This document shows, piece after piece, positions 25,420-35,144 of a stretch of DNA of 64,000 bases. The first letter of the stretch is position 1, and every line of letters begins with the position of its first letter. Position numbers and translations under genes: made by a program. Below the pieces are notes generated by a model. The model ran no database searches and had not been told where the DNA came from. It saw nothing but the letters and a program-made list of their open reading frames with translations. This DNA comes from Phenylobacterium sp. (GTDB lineage Bacteria; Pseudomonadota; Alphaproteobacteria; Caulobacterales; Caulobacteraceae), in NCBI RefSeq assembly GCF_013911965.1, contig NZ_JACESE010000014.1, positions 1 to 64,000 on the forward strand. Direction: 5' to 3'.

Positions 25420-26172
25420 TCAGCGATCGAGGTGCGGGCGCACGGCGCGCGCGACATAGACGGGGGCGGCGGGCTCGGGGCGCCGCGGGAGCGGGCGCCT
25501 TGTCCGCACCAGCTGCCAGCCGCGCCGGTTCAGGTACCAGATCGGCGCCGACAGCATGTGGACGAGCCGGGTGAACGGGAAGACCAGCAGGATGGTCAGG
25601 CCGAGGAAGAGGTGGGCCTTGAAGATCCAGTGGACGTCGGCGACGTGGTCCGCAGCCCCGGCGCGGAAGGCGAAGATGCCCTGCGCCCAGTTCATGAACT
25701 TGACCATCTCGTGCCCGTCGCGGTGGCCGAGGGAGATCGGGATGGTCGCCAGGCCGAGCGCCAGCTGGATGACCAGGATCGCCAGGATGGCGGTGTCGCC
25801 GAAGCTGGAAGTGTTCCGGATGCGCGGGTCGAACACGCGGCGGTGCAGCAGGATGAGACCGCCGAGGATGGCGACCAGGCCGGCTGCGCCGCCGGCGACG
25901 ATCGCCAGCATCTGCTTGAAGCTGTGGCTGATCCCGAGCGCGTCGAAGACGGCGATCGGGGTCAGCAGGCCCACGAAATGGCCGCCGAAGATGGCCAGTA
26001 CGCCGAGGTGGAAGAGGATCGAGCCGGTGACCAGCTGCCGCCGGCGCAGGAGCTGCGAGGAGCCGGTGCGCCAGGTGTAGGGCTCGCGGTCGAACCGCAG
26101 GACCGAGCCGATGACCAGGACCGACAGGGCGATGTACGGGTAGACCCCGAAGACGACTTGGTTGAGATCCAT
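25420..26172 (-). CDS. narI: NarI, respiratory nitrate reductase gamma subunit
   Basis: A 250-residue membrane subunit with five hydrophobic segments. Histidines suited to ligate the two b haems are present (GGHFVGL, HRRVFDP, FKAHLFLGL, TRLVHMLSAP). NarI oxidises quinol at the periplasmic side and passes electrons to NarH. It follows narJ after 12 bases and precedes ppiC. Length is close to the usual 225-240, with a short extra C-terminal tail. Confidence 0.95.
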   Translation of the reverse strand: MDLNQVVFGVYPYIALSVLVIGSVLRFDREPYTWRTGSSQLLRRRQLVTGSILFHLGVLAIFGGHFVGLLTPIAVFDALGISHSFKQMLAIVAGGAAGLVAILGGLILLHRRVFDPRIRNTSSFGDTAILAILVIQLALGLATIPISLGHRDGHEMVKFMNWAQGIFAFRAGAADHVADVHWIFKAHLFLGLTILLVFPFTRLVHMLSAPIWYLNRRGWQLVRTRRPLPRRPEPAAPVYVARAVRPHLDR

Positions 26173-26184
26173 CTCACGCCTCCT

Positions 26185-26883
26185 TTAGGCGGACGCCCGA
26201 GCGCGCGCGGGCGCCGGCGCTTGCATGGCCTGGACGAGGGCCTCGGCCTTCGGGCAGCCCACATCGGAGGGTCCGAAGGTCACGGCGGTCTCGGCCCACA
26301 GCCTGTCCATGGCTTCGAGGTCGGCGGGGTCGTCCTCCGGCTCCTGAAGGAGGGCCGCCAGCGCCTCGCTGTCGGCCGGATGGGCCGCCAGCGCCAGCAG
26401 GGCGCCGAACGCCGCGCGATAGGCGCTGCCGCGCTTGTGCAGCCGCTCGCCCAGGGCGGCGATCACGTGGGAGGCCTCGCCCAGCAGCGAGGCGGCTTCG
26501 GCCGGGGGCTGGGTGGACAGGAACTCCAGGAAGACCGGCAGGTGGTCGGGGAGCTCGTTGGCCGTCAGGTCCAGGCCCTTGCTGCGGTAGAGCTCCAGCA
26601 GGGCGACCATGGCCTGGCCGCGGTCGCGGCTCTCGCCATGGATGTGCTCGTAGAGGTTCAGCGAGAGCGATCGGGTGCGATCGAACAGCCAGACGTAGCG
26701 CTCCTGCGCCTCATAGAGATCGCCGGCGCCGATCTCCTCGCCCAGCCGGGCCAGGGCCCGCTTGATCGGGTGGGGCAGGGCGGCGTCCTTCTGCAGAACC
26801 GCCACGGCCTCGTCGAGCGCCGCCCGGGTTTCGTCGGTGGGGTAGCGCAGCAGGAGCGCCAGAGCGCGATAGGACAGGGACAT
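26185..26883 (-). CDS. narJ: NarJ, nitrate reductase molybdenum cofactor assembly chaperone
   Basis: A 232-residue NarJ/DmsD-type chaperone that holds apo-NarG for cofactor insertion. The motif YPTDETRAAL near the N-terminus and SLNLYEHIHGESRDRGQAMV in the middle are characteristic. It begins 3 bases after the narH stop and is followed by narI, the standard narGHJI order. Confidence 0.95.
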   Translation of the reverse strand: MSLSYRALALLLRYPTDETRAALDEAVAVLQKDAALPHPIKRALARLGEEIGAGDLYEAQERYVWLFDRTRSLSLNLYEHIHGESRDRGQAMVALLELYRSKGLDLTANELPDHLPVFLEFLSTQPPAEAASLLGEASHVIAALGERLHKRGSAYRAAFGALLALAAHPADSEALAALLQEPEDDPADLEAMDRLWAETAVTFGPSDVGCPKAEALVQAMQAPAPARARASA

Positions 26884-26886
26884 GGA

Positions 26887-28410
26887 TCAGGCCTCCATCG
26901 GCGTCTTGGCGCGCGAGCGCTTGTTGGGCCCGAAGAGGCCCAGCTCGGTGCGTCCGCCGGAACAGTCGTTGCCGAAGGTGAAGCCGCAGGAGCCGCGCAT
27001 GTCGTAGGCGTCCTCTGCGGTCTCGCGGTGGTTGGTGGGGATGACGAACCGGTCCTCGTAGTTGGCGATCGCCATGTACCGGTACATCTCCTCGACCTGG
27101 GCGGCGGCCAGCCCGACCTTGGCCGCGACGCCGTGGTCGATGCGCCCGTCCACGGTCTTGGCCCGCATGTAGCTGCGCATGGCGAGCATGCGTTGCAGGG
27201 CGAGCGTCACCGGGGCCTCGTCGCCGGCGGTCAGCAGGTTGGCGAGATAGCGGACCGGGATGCGCAGCGAGGCGACGTCGGGCATTTCGCCGTCCATCTC
27301 CAGGGCGCCGGCCGCGGCCGCCGACTGGATCGGCGAGAGCGGCGGCACGTACCAGACCATGGGCAGGGTCCGGTATTCTGGGTGCAGCGGGAAGGCGACC
27401 TTCCAGTCGATCGCCATCTTGTAGACCGGGCTCTGCCGCGCGGCCTCGAGCCAGGCCTCCGGGACGCCGTCGGCGCGCGCCTGGGCGATCACCGAGGGGT
27501 CGTTGGGGTCGAGGAAGACGTCCAGCTGGGCCTGGTAGAGGTCCTTCTCGTCGGGCGTCGACGCCGCCGCCTCGATCCGGTCGGCGTCATAGAGCAGGAC
27601 GCCGAGATAGCGGATGCGCCCGACGCAGGTCTCCGAGCAGACGGTCGGCTGGCCGACCTCGATCCGCGGGAAGCAGAAGGTGCACTTCTCGGACTTACCG
27701 GACTCCCAGTTGTAGTAGATCTTCTTGTAGGGGCAGGCCGAGACGCACATGCGCCAGCCGCGGCACTTGTCCTGATCGATCAGGACGATGCCGTCCTCGT
27801 CGCGCTTGTAGATGGCGCCGGACGGGCAGGCCGCCACGCAGGCCGGATTGAGGCAGTGTTCGCACAGCCGCGGCAGGTACATCATGAAGGTGTTTTCGAA
27901 GGCGCCGTAGATGTCCTTCTCCACGCCTTCGAAGTTGTAGTCGGCCGACCGCTTGGCGAACTCGCCGCCCAGGATCTCCTCCCAGTTCGGCCCCCACTCG
28001 ATCTTCTCCATCCGCTGGCCGGTGATCTTCGACCGCGGCCGGGCGGTGGGGAACGCCTTCATCTCCGGCGCCGTCTGCAGGTGCGCATAGTCGAAGTCGA
28101 AGGGCTCGTAGTAGTCGTCGATCTCCGGAAGGTCGGGATTGGCGAAGATCTTGGCGAGGATGCGCCACTTGGCGCCCATCTTCGGCTCGATCTTGCCGTT
28201 CGCCTTACGGACCCAGCCGCCGTTCCACCGCTTCTGGTTCTCCCAGTCCTTGGGATAGCCGACGCCGGGCTTGGTCTCGACATTGTTGAACCAGGCGTAT
28301 TCGACGCCTTCTCGGTTGGTCCAGACGTTCTTGCAGGTCACCGAGCAGGTATGGCAGCCGATGCACTTGTCGAGATTCAGCACCATGCCGATTTGAGCGC
28401 GGACCTTCAT
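26887..28410 (-). CDS. narH: NarH, respiratory nitrate reductase beta subunit
   Basis: A 507-residue electron-transfer subunit with four Fe-S clusters. The cysteine motifs CIGCHTCSVTC (residues ~19-29), CEHCLNPACVAACP, CRGWRMCVSACPYKK (Trp in place of one Cys, as in the [3Fe-4S] site of NarH) and a later CTFC...C set are all visible. It carries electrons from NarI to NarG at the cytoplasmic face. Its start overlaps the narG stop by one base. Confidence 0.97.
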   Translation of the reverse strand: MKVRAQIGMVLNLDKCIGCHTCSVTCKNVWTNREGVEYAWFNNVETKPGVGYPKDWENQKRWNGGWVRKANGKIEPKMGAKWRILAKIFANPDLPEIDDYYEPFDFDYAHLQTAPEMKAFPTARPRSKITGQRMEKIEWGPNWEEILGGEFAKRSADYNFEGVEKDIYGAFENTFMMYLPRLCEHCLNPACVAACPSGAIYKRDEDGIVLIDQDKCRGWRMCVSACPYKKIYYNWESGKSEKCTFCFPRIEVGQPTVCSETCVGRIRYLGVLLYDADRIEAAASTPDEKDLYQAQLDVFLDPNDPSVIAQARADGVPEAWLEAARQSPVYKMAIDWKVAFPLHPEYRTLPMVWYVPPLSPIQSAAAAGALEMDGEMPDVASLRIPVRYLANLLTAGDEAPVTLALQRMLAMRSYMRAKTVDGRIDHGVAAKVGLAAAQVEEMYRYMAIANYEDRFVIPTNHRETAEDAYDMRGSCGFTFGNDCSGGRTELGLFGPNKRSRAKTPMEA

Positions 28411-31400
28411 CAGACGGTCTCCTTGGCCGAAGCCGGTTGGTCGAGCCAGTCGACCTTGTTCATCTTGCGGATGACGACGAATTCGTCCCGGTTTGCGCCC
28501 ACGGTGCCGTAGTAGTTGAAGCCGTAGGCCAGCTGGGCGTAGCCGCCGATCATGTGGGTGGGCTTGAGGACCGTGCGGGTGACCGAGTTGTGTATGCCCC
28601 CACGCCGGCCGGTGATCTCCGATCCGGGCGTGTTCACGATCTTTTCCTGCGCGTGGTACATGAAGGTCGTGCCTTCACGCATGCGCTGGGACACCACCGC
28701 CCGGGCCGCGATCGCCCCGTTGACGTTGAAGACCTCGATCCAGTCGTTGTCGACGATGCCGGCGCGCTGGGCGTCGACCTCCGAGATCCACACCACCGGG
28801 CCGCCGCGGTTGAGCGTCAGCATCAGCAGGTTGTCGCTGTAGGTGGAGTGGATGCCCCACTTCTGGTGCGGGGTGATGAAGTTCAGCACGATCTCGGTGT
28901 TGCCGTTGGGCTTGGCGCCCTTCACGTGCGTGGTCTTCAGGTCGACCGGCGGACGGTAGACGCAGAGCGCCTCGCCGAAGGCCCGCATCCACAGATGGTC
29001 CTGGTAGAGCTGCTGGCGCCCGGTGAGGGTCCGCCAGGGGATCAGCTCATGCACATTGGTGTAGCCGGCGTTGTAGCAGACGTGCTCGCTCTCCAGGCCC
29101 GACCAGATCGGCGAGGAGATGATCTTGCGCGGCTGGGCGACGATGTCGCGGAACCGGATCTTCTCCTCTTCCTTGGGCCGGGCGAGGTGGGTGTGCTCCC
29201 GTCCGGTCTGCTTGCCCAGGGCGGCCCAGGCCTTCACCGCGACCTCGCCATTGGTTTCGGGGGCCATCATCAGGACCGCCTCGCAGGCGTCGATGTCGCT
29301 GACGATGCGCGGCAGGCCCTCGTTGGGCCCGCTGTTGACGCGCCCGTTCAGGTCGCCGAGCAGCTTGATCTCGTGCTCGGTGTTCCAGGCCAGGCCCTTG
29401 CCGCCGTTGCCGACCTTGGTCATCAGCGGCCCGATGGAGGTGAACTGCTCGTAGAGCGCCGGATAGTCGCGGGTGACCACGGCGATCTGCGGCATGGTCT
29501 TGCCGGGGACCGGCTCGCACTCGCCCAGGTACCAGTCCTTGACGCCGAAGGCCTGGGCCAGTTCGCCGGGGCTGTCGTGCTGGATGGGCGTCAGGACGAC
29601 GTCCTGCTCCACGCCGAGCACCTCGGGCGCCACCTGCGAGAACCGCTTGGCGATGGCCTTGAAGATCTCCCAGTCGGACTTCGACTCCCAGGCCGGGTCC
29701 ACCGCTGCGCTCAGCGGGTGGATGAAGGGGTGCATGTCCGAGGTGTTGAGGTCGTTCTTCTCGTACCAGGTGGCCGTCGGCAGGACGATGTCGGAGTAGA
29801 CGGCCGTGGTCGACATGCGGAAGTCGAGCGTGACCAGCAGGTCGAGCTTTCCTTCCGGCGCCGTGTCATGCCAGGCGACGTCCGCCGGCTTCTGGCGGCC
29901 TTCCTCGCCCAGATCCTTGCCCTGCACGCCATGGGCGGCGCCGAGCAGGTGCTTGAGGAAGTATTCGTGGCCCTTGCCCGACGAGCCGAGCAGGTTGGAG
30001 CGCCAGACGAACATGTTGCGCGGCCAGTTGGCCGGATCGTCCGGATCCATGCAGGACATCTGCAGGTTCCGCGACTTGAGCTCGCGAACCGCGTAGGCCT
30101 TGGGATCGATCCCTTCGGCCGCCGCGGCGCGCGCCACCTCCAGCGGATTGGTCTTCAGCGCCGGCGCCGAGGGCAGCCAGCCCATGCGTTCGGCCCGGGC
30201 GTTGAAATCGATCAGCGAGGCGTCCCAGGGACCGGCCGGCGCCGTGGGCGAGAGGATCTCCCCGGCCGTCACCGTCTCGTAACGCCACTGGTCGGTGTGG
30301 GCGTAGAAGAACGACGTCGAGTTCTGCTGCCGGGGCGGCCGGATCCAGTCGAGGGCGAAGGCGACCGGCGCCCAGCCGCTCTGCGGACGCAGCTTCTCCT
30401 GGCCCACATAGTGCGACCAGCCGCCGCCGGACTGGCCGACGCAACCGCACATCACCAGCATGTTGATGACGCCGCGGTAGTTCATGTCCATGTGGTACCA
30501 GTGGTTCATCGCCGCGCCGATGATCACCATCGACTTGCCGCCGGTCTTCTCGGCGTTGGTGGCGAAGCCGCGGGCGACGGCGATGATCTGGTCGCGCGGG
30601 ACGGTGGTGATCGCCTCGGCCCAGGCCGGCGAGTAGGGCTCGGCGTCGTCGTAGTCGCGCGGCATGTGATCGCCGCCGAAGCCCTGATCGACGCCGTAAT
30701 TGGCCAGGAAGAGGTCATAGACCGAGGTCACCAGGGCCTCGCCCTCGGCCAGGGCCAGCCGCTTCACCGGCACGTTGCGCACCAGCACATCGGGGTGGTC
30801 GGTGGAGGCGAAGCCGTTCGAGGCCTTGTTGGCGAAATAGGGGAAGGCGACGCCGGCGACGTCGTCATGGGCGCCCTTCAGCCCGATCCGCAGGCGGATC
30901 TCCTGGCCCCGGGAGTCCTTCTCTTCCAGGTTCCACTTGCCGTCCTCGCCCCAGCGGAAGCCGAGCGAGCCGGTGGGGGTGACGATCTGGCCCGAGATCT
31001 CGTCCAGGCCCACCGTCTTCCATTCGGGATTGTTCGTTTCGCCCATCTGGTCGGCGAAGTCGGACGCGCGCAGCAGGCGGTCCGGCACGAGCTGGCCGTC
31101 CTGTTCCACCAGGCGCACCAGCAGCGGCAGGTCCGAATACTTGCGCACATAGTCCCGGAAATAGGGGACCTGGCGGTCGACGTGGTACTCCTTGAGGATC
31201 ACGTGGCCGAAGGCCATGGCGAGGGCGGCGTCGGTGCCCTGTTTCACCGCCAGCCACAGGTCGCCGAACTTCGAGGCTTCCGAATAGTCGGGGCAGATGA
31301 CGACCGACTTGGCGCCGCGATAGCGGGCCTCGGTGTAGAAGTGGGCGTCGGGCGTGCGCGTCTGCGGGACGTTGGAGCCCCACAGCATCAGGAAGCCGGA

Positions 31401-32135
31401 ATTGTACCAGTCGGCGCTCTCGGCCACGTCGGTCTGCTCGCCCCAGGTCTGGGGCGAGGCCGGCGGCAGGTCGCAGTACCAGTCGTAGAACGAACCGCAG
31501 ACCCCGCCGAGGAGCTGCAGGTAGCGGGCCCCGGCGGCGTAGGAGATCATCGACATGGCCGGGATGGGCGAGAAGCCGAACACCCGGTCGGGCCCCCAGG
31601 TCTTGACCGTATAGGCGTTGGCCGCGGCGATGATTTCCGTGACCTCGTCCCAGGTGGCGCGGACGAAGCCGCCCGAGCCGCGCATGGAGGTGTACTCGGC
31701 CCGCTTGGCCGCGTCGTTCTGGATGGAGGCCCAGGCCGCCACCGGCGTCTGGGTCGCCCGCGCGGCCCGATAGAGCTTGAGCAGGCGGGAACGGACCAGC
31801 GGATACTTCACGCGATTGGCCGAGTAGAGGTACCAGCTGTAGCTGGCGCCGCGGGCGCAGCCGCGGGGCTCATGGTTCGGCAGCTCCGGACGGGTGCGCG
31901 GATAGTCGGTCTGCTGGGTCTCCCAGGTGACGATCCCGCCCTTGACGTAGATCTTCCAGGAGCAGGAGCCCGTGCAGTTCACGCCGTGGGTGGAGCGCAC
32001 GATCTTGTCGTGGCGCCAGCGGGACCGGTAGGCCTCCTCCCAGCTGCGGTCGTCGTCGTTCATCACGCCGTGGCCGTCGGAAAACAGCTCGGTTTTGCGC
32101 GTGAAGAACGCCAGGCGGTCGAGCGTATGGCTCAT
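28410..32135 (-). CDS. narG: NarG, respiratory nitrate reductase alpha (catalytic) subunit
   Basis: A 1241-residue Mo-bisMGD enzyme that reduces nitrate to nitrite in the cytoplasm. The N-terminal [4Fe-4S] motif with histidine ligand, H50-GVNC54-TGSC58, identifies NarG rather than periplasmic NapA. The sequence continues with typical NarG blocks such as WGSNVPQTRTPDAHF and CYNAGYTNVHELIPWRTLTG. No twin-arginine signal is seen, as for membrane-bound NarGHI. The start overlaps narK2 by 4 bases. Confidence 0.98.
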   Translation of the reverse strand: MSHTLDRLAFFTRKTELFSDGHGVMNDDDRSWEEAYRSRWRHDKIVRSTHGVNCTGSCSWKIYVKGGIVTWETQQTDYPRTRPELPNHEPRGCARGASYSWYLYSANRVKYPLVRSRLLKLYRAARATQTPVAAWASIQNDAAKRAEYTSMRGSGGFVRATWDEVTEIIAAANAYTVKTWGPDRVFGFSPIPAMSMISYAAGARYLQLLGGVCGSFYDWYCDLPPASPQTWGEQTDVAESADWYNSGFLMLWGSNVPQTRTPDAHFYTEARYRGAKSVVICPDYSEASKFGDLWLAVKQGTDAALAMAFGHVILKEYHVDRQVPYFRDYVRKYSDLPLLVRLVEQDGQLVPDRLLRASDFADQMGETNNPEWKTVGLDEISGQIVTPTGSLGFRWGEDGKWNLEEKDSRGQEIRLRIGLKGAHDDVAGVAFPYFANKASNGFASTDHPDVLVRNVPVKRLALAEGEALVTSVYDLFLANYGVDQGFGGDHMPRDYDDAEPYSPAWAEAITTVPRDQIIAVARGFATNAEKTGGKSMVIIGAAMNHWYHMDMNYRGVINMLVMCGCVGQSGGGWSHYVGQEKLRPQSGWAPVAFALDWIRPPRQQNSTSFFYAHTDQWRYETVTAGEILSPTAPAGPWDASLIDFNARAERMGWLPSAPALKTNPLEVARAAAAEGIDPKAYAVRELKSRNLQMSCMDPDDPANWPRNMFVWRSNLLGSSGKGHEYFLKHLLGAAHGVQGKDLGEEGRQKPADVAWHDTAPEGKLDLLVTLDFRMSTTAVYSDIVLPTATWYEKNDLNTSDMHPFIHPLSAAVDPAWESKSDWEIFKAIAKRFSQVAPEVLGVEQDVVLTPIQHDSPGELAQAFGVKDWYLGECEPVPGKTMPQIAVVTRDYPALYEQFTSIGPLMTKVGNGGKGLAWNTEHEIKLLGDLNGRVNSGPNEGLPRIVSDIDACEAVLMMAPETNGEVAVKAWAALGKQTGREHTHLARPKEEEKIRFRDIVAQPRKIISSPIWSGLESEHVCYNAGYTNVHELIPWRTLTGRQQLYQDHLWMRAFGEALCVYRPPVDLKTTHVKGAKPNGNTEIVLNFITPHQKWGIHSTYSDNLLMLTLNRGGPVVWISEVDAQRAGIVDNDWIEVFNVNGAIAARAVVSQRMREGTTFMYHAQEKIVNTPGSEITGRRGGIHNSVTRTVLKPTHMIGGYAQLAYGFNYYGTVGANRDEFVVIRKMNKVDWLDQPASAKETV

Positions 32136-33553
32136 TGGGCGGCTCCCAGGATGACAGGTTGCTGGGCGTGCAGCAGCGAGTTCTTGCGGCCGTAGAAGAC
32201 CCAGTTCACCGCGACGCAGCTGAGGTAGAAGGCGAAGAAGATCAGGAGGGCGGTCTCAGGCCCGCCGGTCGCCTTCAGCGATTCCCCGAAGAGCTTGGGG
32301 ATGACGAAGCCGCCATAGGCGCCGATCGCCGAGGAGAAGCCGACGATCGCCGCCGACTCCATCTCCGAGGCCTTCAGCCGGCTGGCGGCGTCGGCCTGCG
32401 GCATCAGGCGCGGCATGTCGCTGCGCATGATCGCCGGGATCATCTGGATGGTGGAGGCGTTGCCGATCCCGGTCCAGGCGAACAGCCACATGAAGCTGGC
32501 GAAGAAGATCGCGAAGGAGGGCTCGGCGCCCCAGGCGCCGATGCTGTGCAGCACCGCGGCGACCCCGGCGGCCATGGCCAGGAAGACCCAGTGCGTCACA
32601 TGCTCGCCGCCGAACTTGTCGGACACCCAGCCGGTGAGGGCGCGCGAGCCCGCGCCCACGAGCGGGCCCAGGAAGGCGTACTGCAGCGCATTGCTGTCGG
32701 GGAACAGGGTGCTCGAGAGCAGCGGGAAGGCGGCCGAGAAGCCGATGAACGAGCCGAACGTCCCCAGATAGAGGTAGCACATGATCCAGTTGTGCTTGCG
32801 CTTGAACACGACCGCCTGGCTGGAGAACGAGGCCTTGGCCGAGGCGATGTCGTTCATGCCGACCCAGGCGAGGCTGGCGGCGGCGAGGATGAACGGGACC
32901 CAGACGAAGCCCGCGTTCTGAAGCCAGAGTTCGCTCCGCACGCCCTCGGCGATCGCCACCTGCGGCGCGCCGACGACGGGCGCGAAGGCGCCGGCCGCGA
33001 TGACCAGCGGCACGAGGAACTGCATGACGCTGACGCCGAGATTGCCGAAGCCGGCGTTGAGGGCCAGCGCATTGCCCTTCTCGGCCTTCGGATAGAAGAA
33101 CGAGATGTTGGCCATGGACGAGGCGAAGTTGCCGCCGCCGAGGCCGCAGGCGAGCGCCAGGGCGACGAACACCCAGTAAGGCGTCTCCGGCTGCTGGACG
33201 GCCAGGCCGATGCCGATGGCCGGGACGAGCAGAGAGAGGGTGGAGACCGTCGTCCACAGGCGGCCCCCGAGGATCGGGACCAGGAAGCTGTAGAAGATCC
33301 GCAGCGTCGCCCCCGAAAGGGCCGGCAGGGCCGTGAGCCAGAAGAGCTGGTCGGTGGTGAAGTCGAAGCCGATCAGCTTCAGCTTGGCGACCACCATCGA
33401 CCACACCATCCAGATGGCGAAGGCGAGCAGCAGGTTCGGGATGCTGATCCAGAGGTTCCGGCTGGCGATCGGCCGGCCGGTCGCCTTCCAGAAGTCAGGG
33501 TCTTCGGGGCGCCAGTCGGTCAGGACGTGGCTGGAAGGGTTGGCGGAGGACAT
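32132..33553 (-). CDS. narK: NarK-type nitrate/nitrite transporter (second copy)
   Basis: A 473-residue MFS protein of the nitrate/nitrite porter family with about twelve membrane segments. Family motifs are GLGGGNFASSMANISFFYP (first nitrate signature) and a second Gly-rich SAIGAYGGFVIPKLFG. The N-terminus WRPEDPDFWKATG resembles NarK2 nitrate/nitrite antiporters. It overlaps narG by 4 bases and follows the first narK after 22 bases, so one of the pair probably imports nitrate and the other exchanges it for nitrite. Confidence 0.94.
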   Translation of the reverse strand: MSSANPSSHVLTDWRPEDPDFWKATGRPIASRNLWISIPNLLLAFAIWMVWSMVVAKLKLIGFDFTTDQLFWLTALPALSGATLRIFYSFLVPILGGRLWTTVSTLSLLVPAIGIGLAVQQPETPYWVFVALALACGLGGGNFASSMANISFFYPKAEKGNALALNAGFGNLGVSVMQFLVPLVIAAGAFAPVVGAPQVAIAEGVRSELWLQNAGFVWVPFILAAASLAWVGMNDIASAKASFSSQAVVFKRKHNWIMCYLYLGTFGSFIGFSAAFPLLSSTLFPDSNALQYAFLGPLVGAGSRALTGWVSDKFGGEHVTHWVFLAMAAGVAAVLHSIGAWGAEPSFAIFFASFMWLFAWTGIGNASTIQMIPAIMRSDMPRLMPQADAASRLKASEMESAAIVGFSSAIGAYGGFVIPKLFGESLKATGGPETALLIFFAFYLSCVAVNWVFYGRKNSLLHAQQPVILGAAQ

Positions 33554-33575
33554 GGCTGTTCTGCCCTTTCGAGAG

Positions 33576-34931
33576 TCAGCGGCCGGCGCGCGCGGCGCTC
33601 TGGCCGGCGGCTGGCGGTGAAGAGGGGTGGGCGACGAGGCCGGCCATCTCGGGCAGACCCGGCAGGTCGCGCAGCTGCGGGGCCGCCTTCTGCTCCATCC
33701 GGCGGATGGCGAAGTGCATCCAGGCGAGCGCGCTGGCGACGAGGACGAAGAGCAGCATGAAGCAGCTCGTCCAGATTCCGGTGAGGTCGTTCAGCAGGCC
33801 GAAGACGATCGGCAGGATGAAGCCGCCCAGGCCGCCGACCATGCCGACCAGCCCGCCGACGGCGCCCACATGGGCGGGATAGTAGACGGGGATGTGCTTG
33901 TAGACCGCGGCCTTGCCGAGGCTCATGGCGAAGCCCAGCACGAAGGTCAGGGCGACGAAGGGCGCAAGCCCGGTGGCGAAGCTGAAGCTGATCGGGCCGC
34001 GGACGCCCTCGATCACGTAGTGGGTGGCCGGATAGGACAGCAGGAAGGTGCAGATCACGCTCAGGCCGAAGGTGATGTACATCACCCGCCGGGCGCCGAT
34101 CTTGTCCGAGAGCCAGCCGCCGAAGATGCGGAAGAGCGATCCGGGGATCGAATAGGCCGCCGCCAGCATGCCGGCCGTCTTGATGTCGAGGCCGTAGACC
34201 CCGACCAGATAGCTGGGCAGCCACAGAGCCAGCGCGACGAACGCGCCGAAGACGAAGAAGTAGTAGAGGGCGAAGCGCCAGACCTGCAGCTTGCGCAGCG
34301 GCGTCAGCTGAGCGGCGGCGCGGACCGGCTTCTCGCCAGAGGCCCTGCGCGCGACCCGCTCCGGGTCGTCGCGCGTGACGAGGAAGGTCAGGATGGCGAT
34401 GCCGGCCAGGGCGGCGGCCCAGATCTGGGCGACGGCCTCCCAGCCCATCGCGACCATGACAAAGGGGGCGGCGAACTTGGTCACCGCCGCGCCGACATTG
34501 CCGGCCCCGAAGATGCCCAGCGCCGTGCCCTGGCGCTCCTTGGGGAAGAACTTGGCCACATAGGTGACCCCGACGGAGAACGCCCCGCCGGCGACGCCCA
34601 CGCCCAGCGCCGCCACCAGGAACTGCGGATAGGTGTGGGCGAAGGAGAGGAGATAGGTCGCCGCCGCGGCGGAGAGCATGACGGCCAAGTTCACGATCCG
34701 GCCGCCGTACTGCTCGGCCCAGATCCCCAGGATCAGGCGAATGAGGGATCCGGTGAGGATGGGCGTGCCGATCAGGAGGCCGAACTCCGCCCCGGACAGG
34801 CCGAGCTCCTGCCGGATCTGCACGCCGATGATCGAGAAGATCGTCCAGACCGCAAAGCAGGCGGTGAAGGCCAAGGTGCTCATCCACAGCGCCGTCTGGG
34901 CGCCCGGTTGATTGGCTGTCGGTGCGCTCAC
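33576..34931 (-). CDS. narK: NarK-type nitrate transporter (first copy)
   Basis: A 451-residue MFS nitrate porter. The signature GVGVAGGAFSVGVTYVAKFFP and the later GGLVGMVGGLGGFILPI match NarK1-type nitrate/proton symporters. GTG 34931 (V-S-A-P-T) is chosen because GAGGGGG lies 7 bases upstream; the longer frame begins with TTG inside that SD. It heads the nar operon downstream of two Fnr-type boxes. Confidence 0.93.
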   Translation of the reverse strand: MSAPTANQPGAQTALWMSTLAFTACFAVWTIFSIIGVQIRQELGLSGAEFGLLIGTPILTGSLIRLILGIWAEQYGGRIVNLAVMLSAAAATYLLSFAHTYPQFLVAALGVGVAGGAFSVGVTYVAKFFPKERQGTALGIFGAGNVGAAVTKFAAPFVMVAMGWEAVAQIWAAALAGIAILTFLVTRDDPERVARRASGEKPVRAAAQLTPLRKLQVWRFALYYFFVFGAFVALALWLPSYLVGVYGLDIKTAGMLAAAYSIPGSLFRIFGGWLSDKIGARRVMYITFGLSVICTFLLSYPATHYVIEGVRGPISFSFATGLAPFVALTFVLGFAMSLGKAAVYKHIPVYYPAHVGAVGGLVGMVGGLGGFILPIVFGLLNDLTGIWTSCFMLLFVLVASALAWMHFAIRRMEQKAAPQLRDLPGLPEMAGLVAHPSSPPAAGQSAARAGR

Positions 34932-35003
34932 CGATCGTCCCCCTCTCAAGACCGAGCCAAATCTCGGTGTCGCAGGGATAGGACGTTCCTTCAGTTGTTC
35001 TGA

Positions 35004-35017
35004 TTGACCGTCGTCAA
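35004..35017. promoter_or_regulatory. Fnr/Dnr-type box, narK promoter proximal
   Basis: TTGACCGTCGTCAA is a perfect TTGAC-N4-GTCAA palindrome 73 bases upstream of the narK GTG at 34931. It is the best-formed box in the window and probably activates the nar operon under anoxia or NO. Confidence 0.75.
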
Positions 35018-35118
35018 TTCAATGCGTGGACAACTGCAATTGGGCCGAATTGTCGCGGATATACTCGAAAGCAAGATAATATCTTCAGGCCGCAGCCGGA
35101 AATACTTCTGAGGGTCGC

Positions 35119-35132
35119 TTGATGTTTTTCAA
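35119..35132. promoter_or_regulatory. Fnr/Dnr-type box, narK promoter distal
   Basis: TTGATGTTTTTCAA fits TTGAT-N4-ATCAA with one mismatch, 115 bases above the first box. It overlaps a 16-base perfect palindrome (35129-35144, TCAAGCGGCCGCTTGA). Either could also act at the end of moaA. Confidence 0.45.
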
Positions 35133-35144
35133 GCGGCCGCTTGA
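35129..35144. repeat. 16-base perfect palindrome after moaA
   Basis: TCAAGCGGCCGCTTGA is fully self-complementary. It lies 10 bases past the moaA stop and could be a terminator stem for moaA, but there is no U run on the minus-strand transcript. The rest of the 222-base moaA-narK gap is more AT-rich than its surroundings and looks like a promoter region. Confidence 0.4.

Noticed and set aside
25432-28512. 1026-residue plus-strand frame opposite narI, narJ and narH
   Set aside because: It spans three real genes and their junctions, and its composition (Gly, Arg, Val, Asp, Gln rich) is that of an antisense shadow.
28437-32195. 1252-residue open frame on the plus strand opposite narG
   Set aside because: It is antisense to a gene with full NarG motifs, has no known motif itself, and arises from GC-rich codon bias that leaves the opposite strand free of stops.
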